From assembly GCF_001010805.1 (NCBI RefSeq), contig NZ_CP011477.1, positions 1 to 64,000 of the forward strand: DNA of 64,000 bases, given 5' to 3'. Positions 26,335 to 34,500 of the stretch are shown in pieces (position 1 is the stretch's first letter; each line of letters opens with the position of its first letter). Under the pieces are notes generated by a model. That model had not been told where the DNA came from. It was given only the letters and a program-made list of their open reading frames with translations, and did no database searches. This DNA is from Spongiibacter sp. IMCC21906. GTDB taxonomy: Bacteria > Pseudomonadota > Gammaproteobacteria > Pseudomonadales > Spongiibacteraceae. A program made the translations under genes and the position numbers.

Positions 26335-26436
26335 TGCCTGCGCATCGGACTCTACTCATTAACGGGGAGCGGCACTCATCAAACGCTATTTGATTCTAAA
26401 ATCCTGATGTAAATTACTCCAATGGTTCTTTAGTTT

Positions 26437-27654
26437 TTACTTGTGCGCCTCATTCATTGGGAGATCATTGACTGCCTCTGGCCAAAGGTTTCGCGCCTTT
26501 TCCATAACATCATCTAGGTGGGGTTTAATGACTCTCCAGGGAATGCCGGCACGCTCAGCCCACGACTGAAAATTTGCCATTGAGACGCCATACCACTCTT
26601 TGGTCTTCCCTAAATTAAGCGCGAAATTACGCTCACCGTCGATATACACGCTTGTGGTAACAATATCGTATGCTGGCGAAATCCTTGGCGTTATTTTATC
26701 TGAATAAATCAAACTCCAATTTTTTAGATGCGCATCACCGTTTGCAAGCAGAATGTTAACTAGCAGTCGTCTGGCGAACTGCTGCGTATCAGCCAAGCCG
26801 TCACCAGAATAGCCGTAAAGAATACGTCCGATTTGTTGGTAGTTTGCCGAGTTGTATTTTTCATGGGCATACTTAACCAGTACTTGGGCAAAGTCTTCCA
26901 TGTGAATACGTGTATCATCAGCGCGATCAAAACGTTTAATTGCGAAAGCAAGTTTTTCATCGGGCAGGTTTATTTGAGGAAGATTGTCTAACTTACTCAG
27001 CTCAATCAGCTTAATTTCTGGAATGTCGACGCCAACTAATTCCGCAAGTTTCATTGCGGTGTATTCGTTCAGCGGCACATCTTTATGCTTGGTGGAAGGG
27101 GTTTTTACAATCCAATCCCCTAATACATCGCCCTTAGAAAGATTGTAGCGTCCGTCCTTTTCCTTCATGGAAAATTTCATCTGAACGCCAGCCAAAGAAA
27201 ATTTGTTTTCCGATGATGTCTTGTCAAACTTTACTGCTCGAGCTTTGCCGTGAGTATTAAGAACACTATCCGGCACATCGTCAGGTTCCATCGGCTCGGC
27301 TACCAAAGCGCCAGGAAGGTCGGCACCTAAGTATGAAAGGATATGGAACTCGTTATCGACATGAGTTTTGAGTCCTTGCGCAATTAACTCCCGCAAGGCC
27401 CCCTCAGGAAGTAAGTTTGACAGCGTCGGATGCAATCTCTGGTTTCTTGCCCACGACTCCGCCATTATTTTTTCAGCACGAGGAAATGCTGGGTGGGTAA
27501 TTAAACTAAATGTAGGACGACTTGCATCACTTCTGAATTCATCGGCAAAGCTCAGCACATTTCGACCACTTTGAAAGCCAGCCAAATAGCCCACCAGCCT
27601 TCCGTGCAGGCTCAACTTGAGTACATTTATTTCATCGACACGGCTATCGCTCAT
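26437..27654 (-). CDS. hipA: HipA-family serine/threonine kinase toxin
   Basis: A 405-residue type II toxin. The N-subdomain (LSLHGRLVGYLAGF) precedes the kinase core, with SLAGVQMKFSM (ATP-binding region), the catalytic loop LANGDAHLKNW, and ISPAYDIVTT as the metal-binding loop. HipA phosphorylates glutamyl-tRNA synthetase in E. coli, causing growth arrest; the target here could differ. It overlaps the upstream hipB by 4 bases. A+T content is higher than in flanking chromosomal genes, which fits transfer with the tmRNA island. Confidence 0.9.
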   Translation of the reverse strand: MSDSRVDEINVLKLSLHGRLVGYLAGFQSGRNVLSFADEFRSDASRPTFSLITHPAFPRAEKIMAESWARNQRLHPTLSNLLPEGALRELIAQGLKTHVDNEFHILSYLGADLPGALVAEPMEPDDVPDSVLNTHGKARAVKFDKTSSENKFSLAGVQMKFSMKEKDGRYNLSKGDVLGDWIVKTPSTKHKDVPLNEYTAMKLAELVGVDIPEIKLIELSKLDNLPQINLPDEKLAFAIKRFDRADDTRIHMEDFAQVLVKYAHEKYNSANYQQIGRILYGYSGDGLADTQQFARRLLVNILLANGDAHLKNWSLIYSDKITPRISPAYDIVTTSVYIDGERNFALNLGKTKEWYGVSMANFQSWAERAGIPWRVIKPHLDDVMEKARNLWPEAVNDLPMNEAHK

Positions 27655-28019
27655 GTCTCATCCCCCAGCAAGTCTTGCCACGGGTCATCTGAAAGACTTT
27701 TTCTTGCGTCTTCTTTTACAGCTTTTTTCGCGCTAGACATACGCCCCTTGTTTGGCTCGAAAGGCGGCTCGTTAATCGTTGAGAGCTCCTCCTGTTCGAG
27801 CAGCGCCATGACTGCACCAAGCTTTTCCTTTGGTATGAGCACAAGTTCGCTATTCAAGCCCTTGGCAATCAACGCCAAGGTGTCCAACCTAGGATTCCCC
27901 TTAGATTCCAAGCGCTGATATTGCTGACGAGATACACCTACTCGCAACATCATGTCGTTCTGCTTAAGCCCGAGCGCCAATCGCCGCTGCTTGATCTGCT
28001 GAAGTATAGAATTCATCAT
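27651..28019 (-). CDS. hipB: HipB-family antitoxin
   Basis: About 122 residues. The XRE helix-turn-helix is SILQQIKQRRLALGLKQNDM, RVGVSRQQYQRLESKGNPRL (about 3-60), and the long C-terminal tail (GRMSSAKKAVKEDARKSL) is typical of antitoxins that wrap the toxin. The upstream in-frame ATG at 28055 would add an AT-rich leader; 28019 is preferred. The promoter region carries repeated AGCAAC half-sites and one perfect palindrome, consistent with autorepression. Confidence 0.88.
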   Translation of the reverse strand: MMNSILQQIKQRRLALGLKQNDMMLRVGVSRQQYQRLESKGNPRLDTLALIAKGLNSELVLIPKEKLGAVMALLEQEELSTINEPPFEPNKGRMSSAKKAVKEDARKSLSDDPWQDLLGDET

Positions 28020-28050
28020 AGTAAACACATATATTGCTTTTTCGATTAAT

Positions 28051-28149
28051 AGCAACAGATTAGTTTCCTATATCCTAAAAAGCAACATATTAGCTTCTTT
28101 TAAAAAGCCATTGCAGCAAAAACATAAAAAGCAACCAATATGTTGCTTT
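28051..28149. promoter_or_regulatory. hipBA operator region
   Basis: Direct repeat AGCAACAGATTAGTTTC (28051) and AGCAACATATTAGCTTC (28081), 30 bp apart, and a perfect palindrome AAAGCAAC-CAATAT-GTTGCTTT (28128-28149). All share the half-site AGCAAC and lie directly upstream of hipB. Confidence 0.7.
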
Positions 28150-28233
28150 CCCTGCCCACTTAACTCGCTTTGTAAATCAGCCTGCGATGCCTTGCTTCCC
28201 CCTGCCTCGTACCACTTTCTGACTCAATCCGAT

Positions 28234-28268
28234 AAATTAACTAAATATATATTGAATTTAGTTAATTT
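28234..28268. promoter_or_regulatory. Large palindrome upstream of the XRE gene
   Basis: AAATTAACTAAA-N11-TTTAGTTAATTT, a perfect 12-11-12 inverted repeat, 68 bases before the ATG at 28336; likely operator for the encoded XRE protein. Confidence 0.75.
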
Positions 28269-28335
28269 GTTGCTATTGTTAAGCCAACGAAACGATTAAT
28301 TTACTTAACACCAACACTCAATGCCGGAGACTGAC

Positions 28336-29316
28336 ATGCACAGCGGAGCTTTAGTAAAATTGGCGCTTAGGGATCTAGGCTCCACTCAAAAAGAACTTGC
28401 GTCGCAAATAGGCGTTTCTGCGGCACAGATCACCAAGTGGAAACAGGGCGAGCCGATGTCTTTCGAGATGGAGAATCGGTTCAGAATATTGACCCAAATT
28501 GGAGATCGCGATCCCGAAGTTGTCTATGCCGCAGGTTCAATTGGCGATACAGACAAGTGGCAAAAACTAATAGACTTCCTCGCTAAAATTGCGAATGAGA
28601 ATGCAGAAACGGGTTACATTACTTACCCCTTGGAAGATGAAATAGGCGTATTGATCTCCCACGTTTTTAATTGTTTAGATAGACTTGGGGCAAAGATTCC
28701 AAGCACCTTTCCAGAGGATCTGGATGTTGATTACGAGAAAATATTTACGCTGGATGAAGAAGCTAGTGACGAGATTTACAATCACATTGTGACTGGCAAT
28801 AAAATTTCCTCAAGTATTTATAAAGCATTCTTGGTACTCAATGATTTATGGGGGTTCTTTGCTGCATACATCGAGGGTCTAATCGATGAAGCTAGGGAGG
28901 TAGATATAGCCGGTCTTAATCATTTCGATGACATTGAGCCCTGCCTTATTGATTTGGCATTTGGAAAGGCTGATCTCGACGCCAGTTACGCGCCAAATAA
29001 ATCCATGTTTTCTTTAGAAATAACTGAAAACTACAAATCCTGGCTGACCGATCTCAAGCGAACATGCGTAAAAGCGCAAATCCCTATTACCGTTGAACCC
29101 ATGAAATTGATTTTAGACGACCACAACAGCTTAGGACACGACGCGGAGTTTGTGTCCCTAGGTTTTGATAAGGACCAAATTCACCCCGACATTTATATGA
29201 ATGAAATCCTCTGTACACTAAGAACCATAAATCACGTACTCCCAGCGATAGTAAAAAAGCTCAACATAACTGAAGAGGAACTTAACCTGAACGCGCTTGA
29301 ACTCCGATTAAAGTAA
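28336..29316 (+). CDS. XRE-type helix-turn-helix protein with unknown C-terminal domain
   Basis: A 326-residue protein. The N-terminal HTH reads ALRDLGSTQKELASQIGVSA, AQITKWKQGE (about 8-42). The other 280 residues are acidic and helical with no recognised motif (SSIYKAFLVLNDLWGFFAAY is a buried-looking helix). GGAG at 28325-28328 fixes the start at 28336 instead of 28321. A large palindrome upstream suggests autoregulation. A+T-rich composition and position in the tmRNA accessory block point to horizontal origin. Such HTH-plus-large-domain proteins can be regulators or defence sensors; I cannot decide. Confidence 0.7.
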   Translation: MHSGALVKLALRDLGSTQKELASQIGVSAAQITKWKQGEPMSFEMENRFRILTQIGDRDPEVVYAAGSIGDTDKWQKLIDFLAKIANENAETGYITYPLEDEIGVLISHVFNCLDRLGAKIPSTFPEDLDVDYEKIFTLDEEASDEIYNHIVTGNKISSSIYKAFLVLNDLWGFFAAYIEGLIDEAREVDIAGLNHFDDIEPCLIDLAFGKADLDASYAPNKSMFSLEITENYKSWLTDLKRTCVKAQIPITVEPMKLILDDHNSLGHDAEFVSLGFDKDQIHPDIYMNEILCTLRTINHVLPAIVKKLNITEEELNLNALELRLK

Positions 29317-29482
29317 AGGTCAGATTCGTTGTCGAAAAATCCATGGAATTGCAGTTATTACTTGAAACCGCGATGATCAAACTGAATTAAAAGATCATAA
29401 AAAGCCTTGGGGTCTGTTCACTCAATCCATTCCCGTCAAAGCCTTTGACTCGCACAAGCCAACCACCAAACAAGTGAATACA

Positions 29483-30022
29483 ATGACGCTCACAGAACTT
29501 CCACCACGAATATGGCAAGAGCTTGAACGGGCCGTGGCGGATCGCCAACATTCTTGGCGCACGCCTGTGTTGGCCAGCGTTGATAGTGAGGGTTTACCTC
29601 AGGCGCGTACGCTTGTGTTGAGAGGGGTCGACAAGGCCAGCCAGACGCTGCAGTTTTTCACTGACTCCCGCAGCCCTAAAGCTTTGCAGATACAACATAG
29701 CGCTCAAATACAGTTAGTGTTTTGGAGTCCGGCATTAAAGTGGCAATTACGTGTTACAGCTATGGCGCGTGTTGAAACCAGCGGCTCTGAGGTAGATGCT
29801 GCATGGCAGCGGGTGATGCAGAGTCCGGCTCGGCAAGATTATCTCTCGCCACTTGCGCCGGGTGAAGTGTTGCCAAATGGGAAACACGATGGACTTGGCG
29901 ACGCTCATCACTTGGCTATTATCAGCGTCTGCGTGAGCCATTTAGATTGGCTGTCGCTGAGCCCCGCAGGGCATCAGCGAGCTGAAATTTCAAAGGATAT
30001 TTTGCGCTGGCTTACGCCCTGA
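29483..30022 (+). CDS. Pyridoxamine 5'-phosphate oxidase-like FMN protein
   Basis: A 179-residue split-barrel flavoprotein: SWRTPVLASVDSEGLPQART, FFTDSRSPKALQIQ and LVFWSPALKWQLRVTAMA match the PNPOx-like FMN-binding fold, and WLSLSPAGHQRA ends the domain. It is shorter than true PdxH (about 215 residues) and lacks the PdxH C-terminal dimerisation block, so pyridoxal synthesis is not assured; a general stress FMN reductase is equally likely. The ATG at 29483 is preferred over the GTG at 29474. It marks the return to chromosomal composition after the accessory block. Confidence 0.75.
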   Translation: MTLTELPPRIWQELERAVADRQHSWRTPVLASVDSEGLPQARTLVLRGVDKASQTLQFFTDSRSPKALQIQHSAQIQLVFWSPALKWQLRVTAMARVETSGSEVDAAWQRVMQSPARQDYLSPLAPGEVLPNGKHDGLGDAHHLAIISVCVSHLDWLSLSPAGHQRAEISKDILRWLTP

Positions 30023-30049
30023 TCACTGACAGCTGTGACTTGCAGATGC

Positions 30050-30640
30050 TCAGCCATTTGAGGCCATGGCAAAACCGTGGGGTTTTACGGCCTCTTTGCC
30101 ATCGAGTTTAATCAGATAGGCCTTGATGTAAGCTGCAGGAAAGTGCACGAGGGTATCTTCGCCAGGTTTTTTGGTCTCAAAACGCACGTCCAGCCCTCTA
30201 CCCAGCGCTTCTTCTAACTGCATGCGGGTGATTTCTGCGGTGACAACTTCGCGATGATCGCAGTTTAAAAATGCACTGGTGCAGCGTGAAAAGCGACGTT
30301 CTTCGGCATTAAATGGCAAGTCGTCAATTTCGAGCAGCAATCGTGCACTGCGGTAAAAGCGCCAGCCGCCAACATATCTCACTTGCAGCAGCACTTGATG
30401 ATGGGTGCGCCCTTCATCGTCAACCACACTGCGAATATAACGCTGACTAAGATCATCAACCCCGCCTTTTGGCGTTCGGGTGGTGATACTCATACCACGC
30501 AGGCTGGGCTCACCGTCTGCACCAGCCTGGTTATAGCGAGTCAGTTCAACAATATCGTCTACCGTTAATTGCTGCTGGGGTCCCGCATGTACAGACATGC
30601 AAAAGCAAAGACCAAGCAGCGCCGTAGTTAGCCCTTTCAT
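30050..30640 (-). CDS. Secreted protein of unknown function
   Basis: 196 residues with signal peptide MKGLTTALLGLCFCMSVHAG and a mature beta-rich domain (QVLLQVRYVGGWRFYRSARL). A strong GGGAGG site precedes the ATG at 30640, excluding the longer frame from 30730. The conserved pair of Cys (SRCTSAFLNCDH) could form a disulfide in the periplasm. It is convergent with the FMN protein and co-directional with the molybdenum hydroxylase genes. No family recognised. Confidence 0.75.
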   Translation of the reverse strand: MKGLTTALLGLCFCMSVHAGPQQQLTVDDIVELTRYNQAGADGEPSLRGMSITTRTPKGGVDDLSQRYIRSVVDDEGRTHHQVLLQVRYVGGWRFYRSARLLLEIDDLPFNAEERRFSRCTSAFLNCDHREVVTAEITRMQLEEALGRGLDVRFETKKPGEDTLVHFPAAYIKAYLIKLDGKEAVKPHGFAMASNG

Positions 30641-30775
30641 ATGTCCTCCCGAGGAGATTCGTCCTCTATTATTTTGACGAGCAACAGCTCGATTCTGCGC
30701 GCTTGAAGCGGCAAAATCGAGCTGCAACATTGACCTTTAGATCAATACTTACGAGAGGAAGGCCGTAAATGGATT

Positions 30776-32917
30776 TTATGCCGCGAAAAAATCTCCCCCA
30801 GCGGGCAAGCTGTAAATACGTTTACCGGTTGCCGCAAATAAGGCATTCGCTACTGCGGGAGCCACCACCGGCGTACCGGGCTCGCCCACACCCGTAGGCG
30901 CTTCGGCAGAAGGAACGATATGCACGTCAACTTGAGGCATATGGCGCATACGCACTACCTTGTAAGCGTCAAAGTTAATTTGTTCGGGCTTGCCGTCTTT
31001 TAAGGTGACTTCACTGAACATGAGTGGCGACAAACCAAAGCCTATGCCGCCTTCCATTTGGGCAGCAATCACATCGGGGTTAACGGCCACGCCACAATCA
31101 ACGGCACAGGTCACTTTCACCACTTTAAACTTACCGTCTTTTTGGGCTGCGACCTCGGCCACTTGTGCCACGTAGCTACCAAAAGACTTATGCAACGCCA
31201 CCCCATGAAAATGCCCCTCGGGCAAAGCTTTACCCCATTGGGCTTTTTCTGCGGCAAGCTTCAGCACCCCGGCATGACGGGGCTCATCTTTTAGCAGTGA
31301 CAAACGAAACGCCACCGGATCACGTCCTGCTTTTTTGGCAAGTTCGTCGATAAACACTTCCACAGCGTAGGCGGTATGGGTAGAGCCCACACTGCGCCAC
31401 CATGAGATCGGTACCTCTTCGCTAGTATTATGGGACTCAACACTGAGGTTGGGGATGTTATAGGGCAGATTTGACGCCCCTTCAACAGAGGTATGATCTA
31501 CCGATTTACCGGCACCCATAATGGATTGACCCACAATGCGCTGTTGCCAGGCATCAAGCTCGCCAGCGTCGTTTAGCGCAGCCTTCAGCTTGTGAACGTA
31601 AATCGGGCGATAGTAACCACTTTGCGTGTCATCTTCCCGGGTCCAGACCAGTTTTACGGGCTCGGAGCCACCCCAGGCTTTCACAATTTCAGCCAGTTCA
31701 ACGGGATAGTCGGACACGACCGTTGCCCGGCGACCAAAACTACCACCGGCATACAAGGTGTTAATGGTGATCGCTTCTGGGTCCAGGTCAAATACCTTGG
31801 CGATATTCTTTTGGTCCCAGCTATGGCCTTGGCAGCCATACCACATCTCTACGCCTTTAGCGTTTTTTTGCAGTGCGCAGTTCATGGGCTCCATGGCCGC
31901 ATGGGCGAGGAAGGGGAATTCGAAGGTGGCTTCGACAACATGTTTGCCACTCTCTAAAGCCGGCGTCACATTACCGTTTTTGGTGGCGCTCAAGCCCGGT
32001 TTATCGGCAAGTTTCTTGTAATCCGCGATGATCTCCTGGGAGCTGCGCTTACTGCCACCCTGCCACTGCAGTTGCAGCGCATCCCGGCCCTTTTTCGCTT
32101 GCCAGAAACTGTCGGCCAACACCGCAACCCCGCTAGGGATCTCCACCACCGCTTTCACACCGGGCAATTTTTTTGCTGCACTGGCATCAACAGACTTGAG
32201 AGTAGCGCCAAACAAGGGCGGGTGCGCGACAACCGCCGTCAGCATTCCCGGCAGTTGTACATCTTGAGTAAAAATAGCGCTGCCATCGGTCTTGCCGCTG
32301 TCTTTACGCGCTAGCTTGGCTTTGCCAATGAGTACAAATTCGCTGGGGTCTTTGAGCTTCACGTCTTTAGGCACTGGCTGCTGAGCGGCAGCATCGGCCA
32401 ATTCGCCAAAGCTCGCTTCTTTGCCAGACGCCGCATGCATAACCTTGCCCGCTTTTACACTAAGACTGGCAACCGGCTTATTCCATTGCTTACTGGCCGC
32501 CGCCAACAGCATCGCTTTCGCTGTGGCGCCCGCTTCACGCATTTGGGTATACGAATTGGCAATCGCCGTACTGCCCCCGGTGAGCTGAACCCCCATGGCC
32601 AGGTTGGCGTACTTTTTAGTGTTTGCAGGTGCCGCAACCGCCTTGACCTGCGCCCAATCTGCGTCCAGCTCTTCTGCCACAATGGTCGCCAACCCCGTAT
32701 AGGTGCCCTGCCCCATTTCCAGATGTTTAATGGTAATCACAACCGTGTTGTCAGGCTGAATGCTGACAAAGGCATTGGGCTCAAAGTTTTCGTGCTTATC
32801 GCCACTTGCCGCCAACAGCTGGCCACTTAAACTCATCCCCAAGGTTAAACCTGCGCCAGCTTGGGCGCTGCGAATAAGAAACAACCTCCGGCTCAGACCC
32901 TTTTGCATTGCGCTCAT
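30776..32917 (-). CDS. Molybdopterin-binding subunit of an IorB-type molybdenum hydroxylase
   Basis: A 713-residue xanthine-dehydrogenase-family large subunit of the isoquinoline 1-oxidoreductase beta type. A twin-arginine signal is visible (SRRLFLIRSAQAGAGLTLG), so the enzyme is exported folded. Cofactor regions: GQGTYTGLATIVAEELDADW, GGSFGRRATVVSDY and EGGIGFGLSPLMFSEV near the C-terminus, with the catalytic Glu region GVGEPGTPVVAPAV. It hydroxylates an aldehyde or N-heterocycle; substrate unknown. Its start overlaps the end of the iron-sulfur subunit gene by 4 bases, forming a two-gene operon. Confidence 0.9.
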   Translation of the reverse strand: MSAMQKGLSRRLFLIRSAQAGAGLTLGMSLSGQLLAASGDKHENFEPNAFVSIQPDNTVVITIKHLEMGQGTYTGLATIVAEELDADWAQVKAVAAPANTKKYANLAMGVQLTGGSTAIANSYTQMREAGATAKAMLLAAASKQWNKPVASLSVKAGKVMHAASGKEASFGELADAAAQQPVPKDVKLKDPSEFVLIGKAKLARKDSGKTDGSAIFTQDVQLPGMLTAVVAHPPLFGATLKSVDASAAKKLPGVKAVVEIPSGVAVLADSFWQAKKGRDALQLQWQGGSKRSSQEIIADYKKLADKPGLSATKNGNVTPALESGKHVVEATFEFPFLAHAAMEPMNCALQKNAKGVEMWYGCQGHSWDQKNIAKVFDLDPEAITINTLYAGGSFGRRATVVSDYPVELAEIVKAWGGSEPVKLVWTREDDTQSGYYRPIYVHKLKAALNDAGELDAWQQRIVGQSIMGAGKSVDHTSVEGASNLPYNIPNLSVESHNTSEEVPISWWRSVGSTHTAYAVEVFIDELAKKAGRDPVAFRLSLLKDEPRHAGVLKLAAEKAQWGKALPEGHFHGVALHKSFGSYVAQVAEVAAQKDGKFKVVKVTCAVDCGVAVNPDVIAAQMEGGIGFGLSPLMFSEVTLKDGKPEQINFDAYKVVRMRHMPQVDVHIVPSAEAPTGVGEPGTPVVAPAVANALFAATGKRIYSLPAGGDFFAA

Positions 32918-33387
32918 GATGTTACCTCCGTAGCCAAATCGGACGCGGCTTGTTTAATACCCGCACGAATCCGCTGATAGGTAGAACAGCGACAGATATT
33001 GCCCGACATAAACTGATCAATATCGTCGTCGCTTGGCGAGGGCTTGTCCTTTAACAATTTGCTGGCAGACATTAGCTGGCCCGACTGGCAGTAGCCACAC
33101 TGGTATACCGCCAAGTCATCCCAAGCAGCTTGCAAGGCTTTGGCTTCGGCGCTGTCTTCCCCTTCAATGGTAGTAATCGCTTGCCCCTCAACCGCCTGTA
33201 CCGGCAGCGAACAAGAACGCATGGCGTTGCCATTAAAATGCACCGTGCAGGCCCCACACTGGGCTATACCGCAGCCAAACTTGGTGCCGGTCATTTGTAA
33301 TTCGTCTCGTAAAACCCACAGCAAAGGGGTATCTGGCGCTGCCTCAACCTGGGTTTTCTTTCCATTAAGTGTAAAGTTTATTGCCAT
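32914..33387 (-). CDS. [2Fe-2S] subunit of an IorA-type molybdenum hydroxylase
   Basis: A 157-residue ferredoxin-like subunit. The plant-type 2Fe-2S motif is CGIAQCGACTVHFNG and the second cluster motif CGYCQSGQ with GNICRCSTYQRI. It passes electrons from the molybdenum centre. The start at 33387 (GGAG upstream) is preferred to 33417. There is no FAD subunit, as in IorAB-type enzymes, which give electrons to a membrane cytochrome c. Confidence 0.92.
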   Translation of the reverse strand: MAINFTLNGKKTQVEAAPDTPLLWVLRDELQMTGTKFGCGIAQCGACTVHFNGNAMRSCSLPVQAVEGQAITTIEGEDSAEAKALQAAWDDLAVYQCGYCQSGQLMSASKLLKDKPSPSDDDIDQFMSGNICRCSTYQRIRAGIKQAASDLATEVTS

Positions 33388-33901
33388 GCCGACTCTCCAT
33401 TTGGCTGGGTGAAACATCGCATTACCCGAAGCCTAATTTTTTAGTTCATTTTTCAGTGTAACGCTGTTGCTTATTCGCCACCAGAATACAAAACCCTCAA
33501 ACCAAGGCTAAGCATAAACGGTGTATTTCTGTGTGGCACCTATGCATTTTTTAAAACAGTTTTAATCTTTAGGACGCTGCCCACAAATTAAGCAGACCAA
33601 CAAAAGTCGAGCCCTAATTCAGTGCCCCCTATCTCAGCAGAACGCAATTCGTGTGCGCGCAAGACACCCTTTTCTAGAACCCCTACTCAGGAAAGCGTGA
33701 CGCACATCACAATACTGTTTTCGCAACGATTTTTATAGCCACAAAGCAGTGCGCGCTATTCATTAAAACAGTGCACAAATCTTAAAAATCACCGTAAAAA
33801 CCAGGTTTTTCTCATATCTCAACAATTGGCTCATAGCTTGCAATGACCAACCTGGGAAGAAAGTTTTTATCTTATTTTATCTATTATAAAGGACGTAAGT
33901 T
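33388..33901. other. Divergent regulatory region with no gene
   Basis: 514 bases between the iorA-type gene and the repeat-protein gene. No coding frame. It holds a CRP-like site and an A+T-rich promoter-like stretch (33790-33895). Confidence 0.6.
33695..33712. promoter_or_regulatory. CRP/FNR-family-like site
   Basis: GCGTGA-CGCACA-TCACAA: half-sites CGTGA and TCACA six bases apart, one mismatch from TGTGA-N6-TCACA. About 190 bases upstream of the repeat protein start and 310 from the iorA-type gene. Confidence 0.5.
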
Positions 33902-34405
33902 ATGAAGAAGTTAACTGCCGCCGCTATTTTATATTCTGCCTTTACCATGCCCGCCCACGCGGCGGATTCCATTGCCAGCATTAATGGCTTACTGGGGTAC
34001 ATCGGCAGCTCAATTGAAGGCACCACCGAATTTATAGTAAGCGACCTCAATGGAACCGCTGATTTTCTCGCTGCGGACCTGGAGGCGACTTTTGAATTCT
34101 TGGCCTCTGGGGTGGAGGGTACCACCGACTTTGTGGCGGGAGATGTCGATGCGTTTTTTGCCTTAGCCAATGGCGAAATCAGTTTGGAAGACTATCTCAA
34201 AAATAGTATAGAGGGCACTGGGGACTTTATTTCTGCAGACTTACTGTCCACCGCAGATTTTCTGGCAGCCTCCATTACCGGCACGATGGTGTTTGTTACC
34301 GACGGCATCTCTGCAAGCTCCGCCTTTCTGGTCGCCGATCTAGAATCACTAGAGTCAGTACTGCCTTCACTCCCCGGCCTGGAATCTTTAGACCTTCCTC
34401 TCTGA
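33902..34405 (+). CDS. Secreted protein made of 11-residue amphipathic repeats
   Basis: 167 residues with signal peptide MKKLTAAAILYSAFTMPAHA. The mature chain is about eight to nine copies of an 11-mer, x-G-T-x-[DE]-F-[LIV]-x-x-[DG]-[LIV]: EGTTEFIVSDL, NGTADFLAADL, EATFEFLASGV, EGTTDFVAGDV, EGTGDFISADL, LSTADFLAASI, TGTMVFVTDGI, SASSAFLVADL, with an insert after the fourth copy and a Leu/Pro-rich tail. An 11-residue period is three helical turns, as in amphipathic lipid- or surface-binding helices. No Cys, very acidic. The ribosome site is AAAGGA. No family recognised; possible roles are surface or lipid coating or a solubility protein. Confidence 0.8.
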   Translation: MKKLTAAAILYSAFTMPAHAADSIASINGLLGYIGSSIEGTTEFIVSDLNGTADFLAADLEATFEFLASGVEGTTDFVAGDVDAFFALANGEISLEDYLKNSIEGTGDFISADLLSTADFLAASITGTMVFVTDGISASSAFLVADLESLESVLPSLPGLESLDLPL

Positions 34406-34456
34406 ATCAGCTGATCCAATCTTTAAAAAATAAAAAAAATAATCCCCTATTCAAAA

Positions 34457-34481
34457 AAAGGCCGCGAAATACGCGGCCTTT
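34457..34481 (-). terminator. Bidirectional terminator, strongest on the minus strand
   Basis: AAAGGCCGCG-AAATA-CGCGGCCTTT, a 10 bp stem. On the minus strand it is followed by seven T and ends the mechanosensitive channel gene; it can also serve the repeat-protein gene. Confidence 0.88.
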
Positions 34482-34500
34482 CAATTTAGCAGAGCAACAA

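Noticed and set aside
20677-29482. tRNA genes or additional att copy right of the XRE gene
   Set aside because: No cloverleaf sequence and no further copy of the attachment repeat seen between 29317 and 29482.
29483-30022. PdxH of vitamin B6 synthesis
   Set aside because: Too short and without the PdxH C-terminal region; only the fold is assigned.
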